The notes: generated from the sequence alone by a model not told the origin. A stretch of 64,000 nt of DNA from Paraburkholderia haematera (GCF_905220975.1 NZ_CAJNBK010000010.1:124001-188000), one strand, 5' to 3'; numbered from the stretch's first letter, positions 16,432 to 26,064 are shown. Program-made: numbers and translations.

Positions 16432-17408
16432 GCGGTCACCCCGCTCGTCGTTGCGCTGCCGGCATGGCTCGTGGCGCGGACCGGCGTGCGGGCCGTGCCT
16501 GCGTCACGCGTCAGTTCGTAGACGGTCTGGCCGCGCAGCTTGAATGCCTGCGTCACATAAGTGAAGTTTTCCGAGTGGCCGGCAAACAGCAAGCCCCCCG
16601 ATTTCATTAGCGGCTCAAAGCGCGCGAGCACCTGGGCCTGCGTCGGCTTGTCGAAATAGATCATCACGTTGCGACAGAAAATCGCGTCGAACTGCGAGCG
16701 CAACTGGTAGTCGCGGTCGGTCAGATTCAGTTGCTCGAAGCGCACCATCGCGCGCACTTCCGGGCGCACCTTGACCATGCCGGCGTGCGCGCCGGTGCCT
16801 TTCAGGAAGAAGCGCTTGAGCCGCTCGGGCGAAAGGTGCTTCACCTGGTCGAACTGATACATGCCGGCTTCGGCTTTCGCCAGCACCTGGGTGTCGATGT
16901 CGGTGGCGAGCACGGTAGCCTGACGCGCGCCGCTGTCGCCGAGCGCTTCGATCAGCGTCATGGCGATCGAATACGGCTCTTCTCCGGTCGAGGCCGCCGA
17001 ACACCATACCGAAACCGGCTGCGCGCGGCGCGGCACGAACTCGGCGAGGATCGGAAAATGATGGGCCTCGCGAAAGAACGCGGTCAGGTTGGTCGTCAGC
17101 GCATTGGTGAACGCCTCCCACTCGGCCGGATCGTTTTCCGCCTCGATCAGATCGAGATACTGCTTGAAGGTCTCGAGGCCACGGGCGCGCAACCGGCGCG
17201 CCAGCCGGCTGTACGCCATGTCGCGCTTGTGATCCGACAGCGAAATGCCCGCGCTGCGATGAATCAGATCGCGAATACGAGCGAAATCCGCCGACGTGAA
17301 CTCGAAATCCCGTGCTTGCTCGCCGGATCTAACCGGTTCCGCCCGCTCGGGAGGTGCCGCTTGCGAACGTGCTGCTTGCGGACGTTGTTGTGCGCGCGTT
17401 GCCATCAT
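16428..17408 (-). CDS. cheR: CheR, receptor methyltransferase
   Basis: Methylates glutamates on chemoreceptors using S-adenosylmethionine. The 326-residue product has an N-terminal helical domain (DFARIRDLIHRSAGISLSDHK) and a SAM-binding domain with VWCSAASTGEEPYSIAM, VLATDIDTQVL and IFCRNVMIYFD. I prefer the ATG at 17408, which overlaps the stop of the preceding small ORF and has AGGAACTC ahead of it; an in-frame start at 17426 is also possible. The receptor upstream ends in a CheR-docking pentapeptide, matching this enzyme. Confidence 0.95.
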   Translation of the reverse strand: MMATRAQQRPQAARSQAAPPERAEPVRSGEQARDFEFTSADFARIRDLIHRSAGISLSDHKRDMAYSRLARRLRARGLETFKQYLDLIEAENDPAEWEAFTNALTTNLTAFFREAHHFPILAEFVPRRAQPVSVWCSAASTGEEPYSIAMTLIEALGDSGARQATVLATDIDTQVLAKAEAGMYQFDQVKHLSPERLKRFFLKGTGAHAGMVKVRPEVRAMVRFEQLNLTDRDYQLRSQFDAIFCRNVMIYFDKPTQAQVLARFEPLMKSGGLLFAGHSENFTYVTQAFKLRGQTVYELTRDAGTARTPVRATSHAGSATTSGVTA

Positions 17409-17596
17409 GAGAGTTCCTGCCTGCAATACGAGCCATCCGGCTTTTCGTCAAAAGGCTTGCTTCTGCCGAAAGGGATTGTGTTCGCGGGGTCGCGCCCGCC
17501 CGCGAGTTCTGCCAACAGACGGTCGGCCCGCCACACGCCTTGTAAGCGTGCTTCGATGATTCGCCCCTCATGGAGCGAGATGCCGAATGACCGCAT
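17405..17596 (-). CDS. Possible small protein coupled to cheR
   Basis: A 63-residue frame (begins MRSFGISLHEGRIIEARLQG) fills the gap between the chemoreceptor and cheR. Its TGA overlaps the cheR ATG by 4 bases, the same ATGA coupling used by cheR-cheD. No family recognised and no membrane segment. It lacks a clear ribosome-binding site. It could equally be a spacer that happens to be open, so treat it as tentative. Confidence 0.35.
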   Translation of the reverse strand: MRSFGISLHEGRIIEARLQGVWRADRLLAELAGGRDPANTIPFGRSKPFDEKPDGSYCRQELS

Positions 17597-17612
17597 GTCT
17601 TTGTGCCACTTC

Positions 17613-19514
17613 CTAGAACGTTTCCCAGTCCGCGTCCGATCCTGCCGTCGCGGCGCCTGCCGGGGCCGGGCGTACTGCGGTTTCGGATGCGGCGCGGGCC
17701 GTCTTCGGTTTGAGAGCCGGTTCGACACGCGTGGTGTCGGCACCCTGGGTGGCCGAAGCGGGTGTCGCATGGGCTGCTATGCCTGCCGCCGTGCTTGCCG
17801 CCTTGCCTGCCGCCGGGTGTGCCGCACTGTGTGCGGGCGCTTGCGGCGCGGCCTTGGCCGGCTGTGCGTGCGGTTTACCGTTCCTGCTGCCGCTCTTGCT
17901 GCCGTTCGGGCGTGCCGCAGCGTGCGGACGGGCCGCCGTCACGCTGCTGCGCGTCTGGCCGCCGGCTACTTTCCAGCCGTTCACCACCGTTTGCAACTGA
18001 CGCGTCTGCTCTTCGAGCGAAGCCGCCGCAGCAGCAGCCTGTTCGACCAGTGCGGCGTTCTGCTGCGTCACCTCGTCCATCTGCACGACCGCGCGATTCA
18101 CCTGTTCGATGCCGCCCGACTGCTCTTCGGACGCCGCGCTGATTTCGCCCATGATGTCGGTCACGCGGCGCACCGCCTGCACGATCTCCTCCATCGTGGT
18201 GCCCGCGCGGCCGACCAGCACCGAGCCGCTTTGCACCTTGTCGACGGAGTCGCCGATCAGTTCCTTGATTTCCTTCGCGGCGCTGGCGCTGCGCTGCGCG
18301 AGGCTGCGCACTTCGCCTGCGACCACCGCGAAACCGCGGCCCTGTTCGCCTGCCCGCGCGGCTTCCACCGCCGCGTTCAGCGCGAGAATGTTGGTCTGGA
18401 ATGCAATCCCTTCGATCACGCCGATGATGTCGACGACCTTGTTCGAACTGGTCGCGATGCCCTGCATCGTCGTGACGACCTGGCTCACCACGTCGCCGCC
18501 GCGCGTCGCGATATCTGACGCATTGACGGCCAACTGGCTCGCCTGGCGTGCGTTCTCGGCGTTCTGGCGCACGGTGCCGGTCAGCTGCTCCATGCTCGAA
18601 GCGGTTTCCTGCAACGACGCGGCCTGCTGTTCGGTGCGTTGCGAGAGATCGGTGTTGCCCATCGCGATTTCGCGCGCGCCGGTGTCGATCGATTCGGTGC
18701 TGCTGTGAACCGCCTTCACCATCGTCGCCATGCTGTCCTGCATGCGCTTGATGCCGGCGAAGAGGCGGCCGATTTCATTACGGCTGAATACTTCGATTGT
18801 CTCGGACAGGTCGCCCGAGGCGATCCGTTCGAAGCATGCTGTCGCATCGTTCAGCGGCTGCACGATCAGGCCGCGCAGGGCGAAGCGGATGCCCACCACC
18901 AACAGCAACGCGATCGCGGTGACGCCGATGATCAGCGTCGTCATCAGGGAGATGCTCGCTTGCGCGCTCGCCTGCTGATCCACGGCAAGCTGCTGCAGCG
19001 TCTTGATGACGTTGGACGCGGCGTTGTCGTACGCAAGGAACATCGGGGGGATCTTGGTATCGGCGATCGCGTGATAGGCCGCCGGATCATTCGCGCGCAA
19101 TGCGGCGAACTCCGGATCGACGCCGTCTCGCGTCAGGGTCGTGCGGCGCGCCGTCAGCTCGTCAACCAGCGCCTGGTCAACGCCGTTCTTCGGTGCGTTG
19201 AGAAACGCCTGCCAGTTCTCGGTTGACTTGCCGAGCAGCACCTGCGCACGATCGAACGCCTTCTTCGCCTGCTCGGTGTCGCCAGCGGTGCTCAACGCGG
19301 TAACGCGGTCCAGCGTCACGCGCGATCGCAACAGGTACGCCGACGCCTCGTCGAGCGCGTGAATGGCGACCAGATCGCCGCGCGCGATACGGTCGAGCGA
19401 CTGGCTCGCGCTGTTTAACGCGGTTAGACCAAGCGCGCCGACCACGACGGTCAGCGCAACCAGAATGATCCCCACCATCGTCAACGATGTGCGAATCGAC
19501 CACCTGCTCAGCAT
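17613..19514 (-). CDS. Methyl-accepting chemotaxis protein (Tsr/Tar type)
   Basis: Transmembrane chemoreceptor of 633 residues. TM1 is near residues 10-32, a periplasmic helical-bundle-type sensor domain spans about 33-190, TM2 lies near 190-212, and a HAMP domain follows. The signalling domain contains the universal tip IEGIAFQTNILALNAAVEAARAGEQGRGFAVVA. The C-terminus has an Ala/His/Pro-rich linker and ends DADWETF, a close match to the NWETF CheR/CheB docking pentapeptide. It lies between cheW and cheR, the usual place for the main receptor in this lineage. Ligand unknown. Confidence 0.95.
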   Translation of the reverse strand: MLSRWSIRTSLTMVGIILVALTVVVGALGLTALNSASQSLDRIARGDLVAIHALDEASAYLLRSRVTLDRVTALSTAGDTEQAKKAFDRAQVLLGKSTENWQAFLNAPKNGVDQALVDELTARRTTLTRDGVDPEFAALRANDPAAYHAIADTKIPPMFLAYDNAASNVIKTLQQLAVDQQASAQASISLMTTLIIGVTAIALLLVVGIRFALRGLIVQPLNDATACFERIASGDLSETIEVFSRNEIGRLFAGIKRMQDSMATMVKAVHSSTESIDTGAREIAMGNTDLSQRTEQQAASLQETASSMEQLTGTVRQNAENARQASQLAVNASDIATRGGDVVSQVVTTMQGIATSSNKVVDIIGVIEGIAFQTNILALNAAVEAARAGEQGRGFAVVAGEVRSLAQRSASAAKEIKELIGDSVDKVQSGSVLVGRAGTTMEEIVQAVRRVTDIMGEISAASEEQSGGIEQVNRAVVQMDEVTQQNAALVEQAAAAAASLEEQTRQLQTVVNGWKVAGGQTRSSVTAARPHAAARPNGSKSGSRNGKPHAQPAKAAPQAPAHSAAHPAAGKAASTAAGIAAHATPASATQGADTTRVEPALKPKTARAASETAVRPAPAGAATAGSDADWETF

Positions 19515-19563
19515 CTTAGTGCTCCCTGTTCCATCTATCTGTCGTACTGACGCGTATTGACGT

Positions 19564-20100
19564 TCAGGCGCTGAGCGTTTCGATCAACGCCATTTCGCGG
19601 CTGGTCATCAGCTTCTCGATGTCCATCAGGATCAGCATGCGGCCGTCGACGGTGCCCAGACCCGTCAGATACTCGGTCGTCAGCGTCGCGCCGAATTCCG
19701 GCGCCGGCATGATCTGGTCGGTGGCGAGCGTCAGCACGTCCGACACGCCGTCCACCACCATCCCGACCACGCGATGCGCGACGTTCAGGATGATCACGAC
19801 GGTTTGATGGTCGTACTCGACGCGGCCCAGATGGAACTTGATGCGCATGTCCACGATCGGCACGATGATGCCGCGCAGATTGATCACGCCTTTGATGAAC
19901 TCAGGTGCATTGGCGATACGCGTCACGTTGTCGTAGCCGCGGATTTCCTGCACCTTGAGAATGTCGATGCCGTACTCTTCGGCGCCGAGCGTGAAGACGA
20001 GGAATTCCTGACCGCCGGCGTCTGCCTGCTGCGAGTCGCGGCGGCCATTCGTACCGCTCGCGTTCGCGACGCTCGAATTGATGGATTGGACTTCTGCCAC
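19564..20100 (-). CDS. cheW: CheW, receptor-kinase coupling protein
   Basis: Scaffold linking CheA to chemoreceptors. The SH3-like CheW fold is seen in FLVFTLGAEEYGIDILKVQEIRGY, then INLRGIIVPIVDMR and VVGMVVDGVSDVL. I choose GTG 20100 (VAEVQS...) behind a GGGGGC box, giving 178 residues; a TTG four codons earlier is the alternative. It follows cheA by 63 bases. Confidence 0.96.
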   Translation of the reverse strand: MAEVQSINSSVANASGTNGRRDSQQADAGGQEFLVFTLGAEEYGIDILKVQEIRGYDNVTRIANAPEFIKGVINLRGIIVPIVDMRIKFHLGRVEYDHQTVVIILNVAHRVVGMVVDGVSDVLTLATDQIMPAPEFGATLTTEYLTGLGTVDGRMLILMDIEKLMTSREMALIETLSA

Positions 20101-20163
20101 GTTAGCCCCCAAACGGTTGGGATGAAATAAATTGAGTGAGTGTTGCGACGAGTTCGACGGACA

Positions 20164-22464
20164 TCATGCGAGGCTCATCGCGCCGTGCGCGTGGCGCGAT
20201 TCGCGATTCAGCGCCGCCACGTCCACGATCAGCGCGACACTGCCGTCGCCGAGAATGGTTGCGGCGGAAATGCCGTGCACCTTGCGGTAATTCGTTTCCA
20301 GATTCTTCACGACCACCTGCTGCTGCCCCACTAGCTCGTCGATCAGCATCGCAAAGCGGCGCCCTTCGGTTTGCATGATGGTGACGATGCCCTGCGTCGG
20401 TTCCTGCTTGGCGTCGTCGACGGTGAATACTTCATGCAGTGCGACGAGCGGCAGATATTCGCCGCGCACGCGCACCACGCGTTCGCCGTTGGCCACCGTG
20501 TAGATGTCCTCGGCTCGCGGCTGCAGCGACTCCATCACGAAGTTCAGCGGCAGAATGAAGATCTCGTTGCCGACCTTGACCGACATGCCGTCGAGAATGG
20601 CCAGCGTGAGCGGCAGAACGATGCGCGTCGTGCTGCCCTTGCCCGCGTGCGAGGTGATTTCCACGTGACCACCCATCGACTGGATGTTCCGCTTCACCAC
20701 GTCCATGCCGACACCACGGCCCGAGACGTCCGTGACCTGCTCCGCCGTCGAGAAACCCGGCAGGAAAATCAGGTTCCAGACTTCTTCGTCGGACATCGTC
20801 TCGCTGACCTGCATGCCCTGCTTCGCGGCCTTCGCGAGAATCTTGTCGCGGCGCAAACCGGCGCCGTCGTCGCTCACTTCGATCACGATGTTGCCGCCGT
20901 GATGCGCGGCTGAAAGCACCAGTTGGCCGGTCGCATCCTTACCCGCCGCGCGCCGCGCTTCCACGGTTTCGATGCCGTGGTCGAGACTGTTGCGCACGAG
21001 GTGAGTCAACGGATCGATGATCCGTTCGATGAGGCTCTTGTCGAGTTCGGTCGCCTGACCGAAGGTGACGAGTTCCACTTCCTTGCCGAGTTTCGCCGCC
21101 AGATCGCGCACCAGACGCGGGAAGCGGCTGAACACGTAATCCATCGGCATCATCCGGATCGACATCACGGCTTCCTGCAGATCGCGCGCGTTACGCTCGA
21201 GCTGCGCCATGCCGTTGAAGAGCCGATCATGCAAAGCCGGATCGAACGTGCTGGTGGTTTCGGCCAACATTGCCTGCGTGATCACCAGTTCGCCGACCAG
21301 GTTGATCAGTTGATCGACCTTCTCGACGCCGACGCGAATCGAGCTGCCTTCCGCGCCGCCTGCCGCCGCGGCCGGACGCGCCGTCTTCCGATCCTGTTCG
21401 GCGGTTGCCGGTGCGCTAGCTGCCGCGCTTGCCGCCGCCGGTGCGCTGCTCGCCGCTGCGGATGCAGCCGCCGCGGGCGCCGGTGCAGTTGCCGTCGAGG
21501 TGTCGAACAGTCCGTGTGTGGCGGCAGCCTGAGCGGGGGCAGCGGTGTGGGCCGCCGGTGCCGACGATGCTGCCTGCTCCGCCTGTACGCTTTGTGCCGT
21601 CTGTGCTGCTTGCGCCGGGGTTGAATCGGCAGCGTGCGGCGTTCCAGGTTCGCCTTGCTGCGTCTCGTCCGCCGGTGCGGTGCCGCGGCCGATCGAGATC
21701 TGACTTTCGTCGATCACGAAACAGCACACGGCGATAATGTCGTCGGAGGTCACATCGGTCTGCAGCCACAGCGTCAGTTCGCCGCCGCTTTTGACCTTCC
21801 CGACGATGTTGCCCAGGTTGCCGAGCTCTTCGGCCAGCAGTTCCTGGTCCTTCTCACCTACGCCCCGTAGCGTAATTTTCAGGTGGGGGCCGGCTTCGTC
21901 TCCGGCGCCCCCGGCTTGCCCGGTCTGTGCCGGTTCGCCGTCAATCCATTCACCCGCCGCCTGCACCGCCTGTTCGACGACGTGCTCGGGCGGGGTACCG
22001 CCTTGTCCTGCTGTTTGTGCCTCCACTGGTGCTGCGGCTGCCACCGGTGCCGCGGCCGGTTCGGCGCCGAAGTGGCTTTCCCGATTCAGCTGTTCGAGCT
22101 TCGCGCAGATCGCCTTGGCCACAGCCGTATCCGGCTCGGCGCTCGCGCGGTAGTCGGCGAGCTGGCCCGACAACACGTCCTTGGTTTCGAGGAACGTATC
22201 GATCATGTCCTTGCGCAGCACGAGTTCGTTATTGCGCGCGCGGTCGAGCAGCGATTCGAGAATGTGGGTCGTTTCCGTCAGCGCGGTAAAACCGAATGTC
22301 GCCGCGCCGCCCTTGATCGAATGCGCCGCGCGGAAAATCGCCGCGAGGTCTTCGGGGTCCGGGTGTGCAATGTCCAGATTGAGCAGCAACTGCTCCATCT
22401 GGGCGAGCAGCTCGTCCGCTTCGTCGAAGAACGTCTGATAGAACTGAGTGATGTCGAGTGTCAT
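20164..22464 (-). CDS. cheA: CheA, chemotaxis histidine kinase
   Basis: Central kinase that phosphorylates CheY and CheB. The 766-residue product has an HPt domain with the phosphorylated His48 (RAAHSIKGGAATFGF), a P2-like region, an Ala/Pro/Gln-rich linker (about residues 265-355), a dimerisation domain, an ATPase domain with N-box LVRNSLDHGIE, G1 box DDGAGL and GRGVGMDVV, and a C-terminal CheW-like domain. All catalytic boxes are intact. It follows the small cheY-like gene by 87 bases. Confidence 0.97.
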   Translation of the reverse strand: MTLDITQFYQTFFDEADELLAQMEQLLLNLDIAHPDPEDLAAIFRAAHSIKGGAATFGFTALTETTHILESLLDRARNNELVLRKDMIDTFLETKDVLSGQLADYRASAEPDTAVAKAICAKLEQLNRESHFGAEPAAAPVAAAAPVEAQTAGQGGTPPEHVVEQAVQAAGEWIDGEPAQTGQAGGAGDEAGPHLKITLRGVGEKDQELLAEELGNLGNIVGKVKSGGELTLWLQTDVTSDDIIAVCCFVIDESQISIGRGTAPADETQQGEPGTPHAADSTPAQAAQTAQSVQAEQAASSAPAAHTAAPAQAAATHGLFDTSTATAPAPAAAASAAASSAPAAASAAASAPATAEQDRKTARPAAAAGGAEGSSIRVGVEKVDQLINLVGELVITQAMLAETTSTFDPALHDRLFNGMAQLERNARDLQEAVMSIRMMPMDYVFSRFPRLVRDLAAKLGKEVELVTFGQATELDKSLIERIIDPLTHLVRNSLDHGIETVEARRAAGKDATGQLVLSAAHHGGNIVIEVSDDGAGLRRDKILAKAAKQGMQVSETMSDEEVWNLIFLPGFSTAEQVTDVSGRGVGMDVVKRNIQSMGGHVEITSHAGKGSTTRIVLPLTLAILDGMSVKVGNEIFILPLNFVMESLQPRAEDIYTVANGERVVRVRGEYLPLVALHEVFTVDDAKQEPTQGIVTIMQTEGRRFAMLIDELVGQQQVVVKNLETNYRKVHGISAATILGDGSVALIVDVAALNRESRHAHGAMSLA

Positions 22465-22551
22465 GCCTGGGTCACCGCGAGAGTTCCTGTCTAGGCTTGG
22501 GCTACCGTGCCGCTGCGTCGAGAGCTTCTATAACTTGTGTAAGGGTGGCGC

Positions 22552-22929
22552 TTAGACCGGGTCCGGTTCGGCTAACGCCGCGACCAGCTCGGTCAGCATG
22601 TCGGGGTCGAGCGGCTTTTCGATCCAGCCGGTCGCTCCCGCGGCGCGCGCCGCCGCCTTGAAGGGCTCGCCCGATTCCGTCGTGAGGACGAGGATGGGTG
22701 TCGCCTGGTAGGCCGGGTTGCCGCGCAGTTCGGTGATCAGATCGAGGCCGGTCTTGCCCGGCATGTGCTGGTCCGTCAGCACGAGGTCGAACGACATGGC
22801 GAGCGCGTTTTCGAGCCCTTCGTTGCCGTCCGCCGCGAGCGTCACTTCGTAGCCGGCCGTCGTCAGCGTTGCGGCGAGGATTTGCCGCATCGATGCCGAA
22901 TCGTCGATTGCCAGGATGTGCCTGATCAT
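22552..22929 (-). CDS. CheY-like single-domain response regulator
   Basis: A second stand-alone receiver of 125 residues. The acidic pair is DD (9-10), the phospho-acceptor is Asp53 (LVLTDQHMPG), and the conserved Thr and Lys regions are VLTTESGE and GWIEKPL. It sits between motB and cheA, the place where betaproteobacterial clusters keep a CheY1 or sink-type regulator, while the main cheY is near cheZ. It may compete for CheA phosphate rather than bind the motor; that is inference. Confidence 0.9.
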   Translation of the reverse strand: MIRHILAIDDSASMRQILAATLTTAGYEVTLAADGNEGLENALAMSFDLVLTDQHMPGKTGLDLITELRGNPAYQATPILVLTTESGEPFKAAARAAGATGWIEKPLDPDMLTELVAALAEPDPV

Positions 22930-23013
22930 GAAAACCTCACTGCACTTACGCGATGGATCGGCTGGCCGTCCGCGCCATCTGGACGCGTGGACCGGTCAGC
23001 CGACCGCTATCTG

Positions 23014-24021
23014 TTACTGGGCTGCCGGCGTTGCCGCCGGCACCTTCGGCGCAACCGTCACCGGTGGCACAAGTCTTTGCAGCAGCGGCTTGGAGCCCGC
23101 CGCGTCGTCCGACAAGGTGGTCGTCGTGGAGTCGTCATGGTCAAGCGCCTCCTCCGACTTCTTGTTCAGCACGATGATGCTGATACGGCGGTTTTCCGGG
23201 TCCATCGGGTCCGCCTTGTTCAGGTTCTGCGTCGACGCGAGGCCGAGTACACGCATCACCTTCGCTTCGTCCATGCCGCCGGCGATCAGCTCGCGGCGCG
23301 ACGCGTTGGCGCGGTCCGCCGACAGTTCCCAGTTGCTGTAGCCCTTCTCGCCGCCGGCGTACTGCACGGCGTCGGTGTGCCCTTGCACGATGATGCGGTT
23401 CGGCACGTCGTTGAGCGTGTGGCCGATTTCGCGCAGGATGTCGCGCATGTACGGCTCAACCACGTCTCTCGCCGTCGCGAACATCGGCCGCTTCTGCGAA
23501 TCGACGATTTCGATGCGCAGGCCGGTGAGGGTCGAGTCGATGCGGATCTGCTGCTTGAACTGGCGCAGCACCGGGTTCGCTTCGATCGCGGCCATCAGCT
23601 TGACCTGCAGATCGTGCAGACGGACTTGCTCGCGGCGTTCCAGCTCGCCCTGCGACTGCTTGTCTGAATCTTCGTTGTTGTGCATGGCGGTGCGCTCGGC
23701 ACGGGCGGTCGAACCGTCTGTGGTGCGCGTGATGCCTTGTGCATCGGTTGAAATATCGCGGCCGCCACCCTTCAGAATGCTCGAGTCCTCGGCGCTGCGA
23801 TCGCCGCCCCACAGCGTAATCTTCAACGGCTGGTTGAAGTAATCGGCGATGCCTTTCAACTGCACCGTGGAGGCCGAACTGAGCAGCCACATCAGCAGGA
23901 AGAACGCCATCATCGCGGTCATGAAGTCCGCATAGGCGAGCTTCCATGCGCCGCCGTGATGGCCTTTCTTGGCCGGCGCGGAGCGCTTGACGATAATGGC
24001 GCGGTCTTTGTCCTTGCTCAT
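23014..24021 (-). CDS. motB: MotB, flagellar stator subunit
   Basis: Anchors the proton-driven stator to peptidoglycan. In the 335-residue product a single TM segment follows a basic N-terminus, with the essential proton-carrying Asp at residue 32 (LAYADFMTAMMAFFLLMWL). A C-terminal OmpA-like domain contains IIVQGHTDAV and NWELSADRANASRREL. The Asp position matches that of E. coli MotB. It lies 21 bases after motA. Confidence 0.97.
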   Translation of the reverse strand: MSKDKDRAIIVKRSAPAKKGHHGGAWKLAYADFMTAMMAFFLLMWLLSSASTVQLKGIADYFNQPLKITLWGGDRSAEDSSILKGGGRDISTDAQGITRTTDGSTARAERTAMHNNEDSDKQSQGELERREQVRLHDLQVKLMAAIEANPVLRQFKQQIRIDSTLTGLRIEIVDSQKRPMFATARDVVEPYMRDILREIGHTLNDVPNRIIVQGHTDAVQYAGGEKGYSNWELSADRANASRRELIAGGMDEAKVMRVLGLASTQNLNKADPMDPENRRISIIVLNKKSEEALDHDDSTTTTLSDDAAGSKPLLQRLVPPVTVAPKVPAATPAAQ

Positions 24022-24042
24022 CGAATCGGTTCCCGGCGCCCG

Positions 24043-24903
24043 TTACTTGGCTTTGACGCGGCGCACGTGCTCTTCCAGCTCGGCGAACGACGGGCGTTCA
24101 GTCGAGAAGAGCACCTTGCGGCCGAATTCGACGGCGATAGCCGGCGCATAGCCATTCAGGCTGGCGAGAATCGTCACCTTGATGCACTGGAACATCTTGG
24201 TCGACTCGGTCACGCGCTGTTCGGCGACGCTCGCGAGCGGCCCGATCAGCCCGTACGAAAGCAGAATCCCGAGGAAGGTGCCGACCAGCGCCTGGGCGAT
24301 CATCTCGCCGAGCACTGCGGGCGGCTTGTCGGCGGAGGCCATGGTGTGCACCACGCCCATCACCGCGGCCACGATACCGAACGCCGGCATGGCGTCGCCG
24401 ACCTTGTTCAGGGCGTGCGCGGGCGCCTCGCCTTCCTGGTGATGCGTCTCGATCTCCTCGTCCATCAGGCTTTCGATCTCGAACGCATTCATGTTGCCGC
24501 CCACCATCAGACGCAGGTAGTCGGTCAGGAACTCGATGATGTGATGGTCGGCGAGGATCTTCGGATACTGCGTGAAGATCGGGCTCTTCGACGGATCGTC
24601 AATGTCGGCTTCCAGGGTCAGCGTGCCTTCCTTGCGCGCCTTGGCCAGCAGGACGTAAAGGAGCGCCATCAGCTCCATATAGACGTCCTTGTTGTACTTC
24701 GCGCCCTTGAACAGGGTTGGAATGACGCGCAGCGTCGCCTTGATCGTCTTCATCCCGTTGCCGAGAATGAACGCGCCGACGCCTGCGCCGACGATCATCA
24801 GCACTTCGACAGGCTGCAGCAGCGCGCCGAGATGGCCGCCTTCCAGCGCGTAACCGCCGAAGACGGACAAAAGCGTCACGAGTGTTCCCACGAAAATCAG
24901 CAC
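24043..24903 (-). CDS. motA: MotA, flagellar stator subunit
   Basis: Forms the proton channel with MotB and contacts FliG. The 286-residue product has four hydrophobic segments. The large cytoplasmic loop is between TM2 and TM3, and the conserved TM3 proline motif is PAFGIVAAVMGVVHTM. The start is GTG 24903. A sigma-28-type promoter lies 46-73 bases upstream, so motAB and the chemotaxis genes behind them are probably FliA-dependent. Confidence 0.96.
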   Translation of the reverse strand: MLIFVGTLVTLLSVFGGYALEGGHLGALLQPVEVLMIVGAGVGAFILGNGMKTIKATLRVIPTLFKGAKYNKDVYMELMALLYVLLAKARKEGTLTLEADIDDPSKSPIFTQYPKILADHHIIEFLTDYLRLMVGGNMNAFEIESLMDEEIETHHQEGEAPAHALNKVGDAMPAFGIVAAVMGVVHTMASADKPPAVLGEMIAQALVGTFLGILLSYGLIGPLASVAEQRVTESTKMFQCIKVTILASLNGYAPAIAVEFGRKVLFSTERPSFAELEEHVRRVKAK

Positions 24904-24948
24904 TGCCGAGCCCTCACAAAGAAGCGACGGTGACCGTCGTTAATCTGG

Positions 24949-24976
24949 TTTACGGCAACGGAGCAGAAAACTTTGA
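24949..24976 (-). promoter_or_regulatory. sigma-28 (FliA) type promoter of motA
   Basis: Read leftward: TCAAAGTTTT, then GCCGTAAA at 24956-24949, with 15 bases between CAAA and GCCG, the FliA spacing. It is the best sigma-28 match on this strand in the motA-flhC gap and probably drives motAB-cheA-cheW and following genes. Confidence 0.75.
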
Positions 24977-25131
24977 CGGAAAAGCGGCGCGGCGCTCCGG
25001 TGTAAACCAGAGGCGGGTTAAACCGGGCCGGCCGGGCCCTGCACCGGCCGATTGGGCCGGAAGGCCCGCCAGATGGCGCTTGTGGACGCCGCACCCGGAT
25101 GGTGAATCTTGAGCCGATGCCGCACTGCGGC

Positions 25132-25692
25132 TCAAACCGCGAGCGCGGCGAGACTTTCGCGGGCCCGGGCGTCGGCAAATTTCTTTGTCTTACCCGCGCG
25201 CGAAGGCGGCTGGCATAGCCCGCAGACAAAGGCGTGCTGCGGATCGTGGGCATGCGCGACAAAATGCCCGCCGCACCGGCAGCAGGCGGTCATTTGCAGC
25301 ATTCCGGAGTCGAAGAAGCGCACCAGCGTCCAGGCGCGCGTCAGGCTGAGCACAGGCTCGTCCTCATGCAACTGGACGTGTTCCAGATAGAGCCGGTAGC
25401 TTTTCACGATCGACTGGATCGTCAGACAGCCGCCGTGGCCGGCCATGAAACGGTAGATGTTATAGAACAGCGATGAGTGAAAGTTCGGCTGCCAGGTCAT
25501 GAACCAGTCGGTCGAAAACGGCAGCATGCCCTTGGGTGGCGACACCCCTTTCAGTTCCTTGTACAGCTTGATCAGCCGGTCGCGCGACAGACTGGTTTCG
25601 GCTTCCAGCAATTGCAACCGCGCACCGAGTTCGATCAGCTCGATGGCCAGGGTAATTTCCCTGACTTCCTGCACAACACTTTTAATTGCCAT
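25132..25692 (-). CDS. flhC: FlhC, flagellar master regulator subunit
   Basis: With FlhD forms the FlhD4C2 activator of class 2 flagellar genes. The 186-residue product carries the zinc-binding cysteines in CCRCGG (Cys137-Cys140) and CGLC (Cys157, Cys160), at the positions known for FlhC. It starts 51 bases after flhD. An 8-bp inverted repeat (25109-25116 with 25128-25135) overlaps its stop codon and may help end the flhDC transcript. Confidence 0.96.
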   Translation of the reverse strand: MAIKSVVQEVREITLAIELIELGARLQLLEAETSLSRDRLIKLYKELKGVSPPKGMLPFSTDWFMTWQPNFHSSLFYNIYRFMAGHGGCLTIQSIVKSYRLYLEHVQLHEDEPVLSLTRAWTLVRFFDSGMLQMTACCRCGGHFVAHAHDPQHAFVCGLCQPPSRAGKTKKFADARARESLAALAV

Positions 25693-25743
25693 CCGCTTGC
25701 ATTTCCCCCGTCCTGATCGCGTTTTTAGAACTACAAGCTGCCA

Positions 25744-26064
25744 TCAGCCGACTTGCTCGACTGGCTGGCTTGCCATCAGGATCGCGGAATGCGCCTGAGC
25801 CACGGCGCTGGATTTGCCTTTGTCCGCAAGGGCGGACAGCACGGCATGGTCATCGAAACGGAAACGGCACAACACCTGATTGGACGCCGCCAGCTTCACG
25901 GTCTGCGCCAAAGACAGATTGGCGAGCACGTCGGCTAGCTGGTCCGAAATCCCCATGCGAAACATGCCCATAGGCTTGTCCTCACGCAGCAGGCGCTGCG
26001 CGAGCAGGAGATAAGACAGGTTGACTTCTCTGATCTCATTGAGCATTTCGCTTGTCGCGCTCAT
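25744..26064 (-). CDS. flhD: FlhD, flagellar master regulator subunit
   Basis: DNA-binding partner of FlhC. I start at ATG 26064 (MSATSEMLNEIREVNLSYLLL), behind a GGGGGA box; the frame is open ~100 codons further upstream but that part has no family resemblance. The 106-residue product fits the usual FlhD size and keeps the helical dimer core (YLLLAQRLL, then LADVLANLSLAQTVKLA). The leader contains two perfect palindromes that are good candidates for regulator binding. Confidence 0.95.
   Translation of the reverse strand: MSATSEMLNEIREVNLSYLLLAQRLLREDKPMGMFRMGISDQLADVLANLSLAQTVKLAASNQVLCRFRFDDHAVLSALADKGKSSAVAQAHSAILMASQPVEQVG

Noticed and set aside
16731..18518. 595-codon rightward frame opposite cheR and the chemoreceptor
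   Set aside because: Shadow of two well-supported genes, spans their boundary, no domain.
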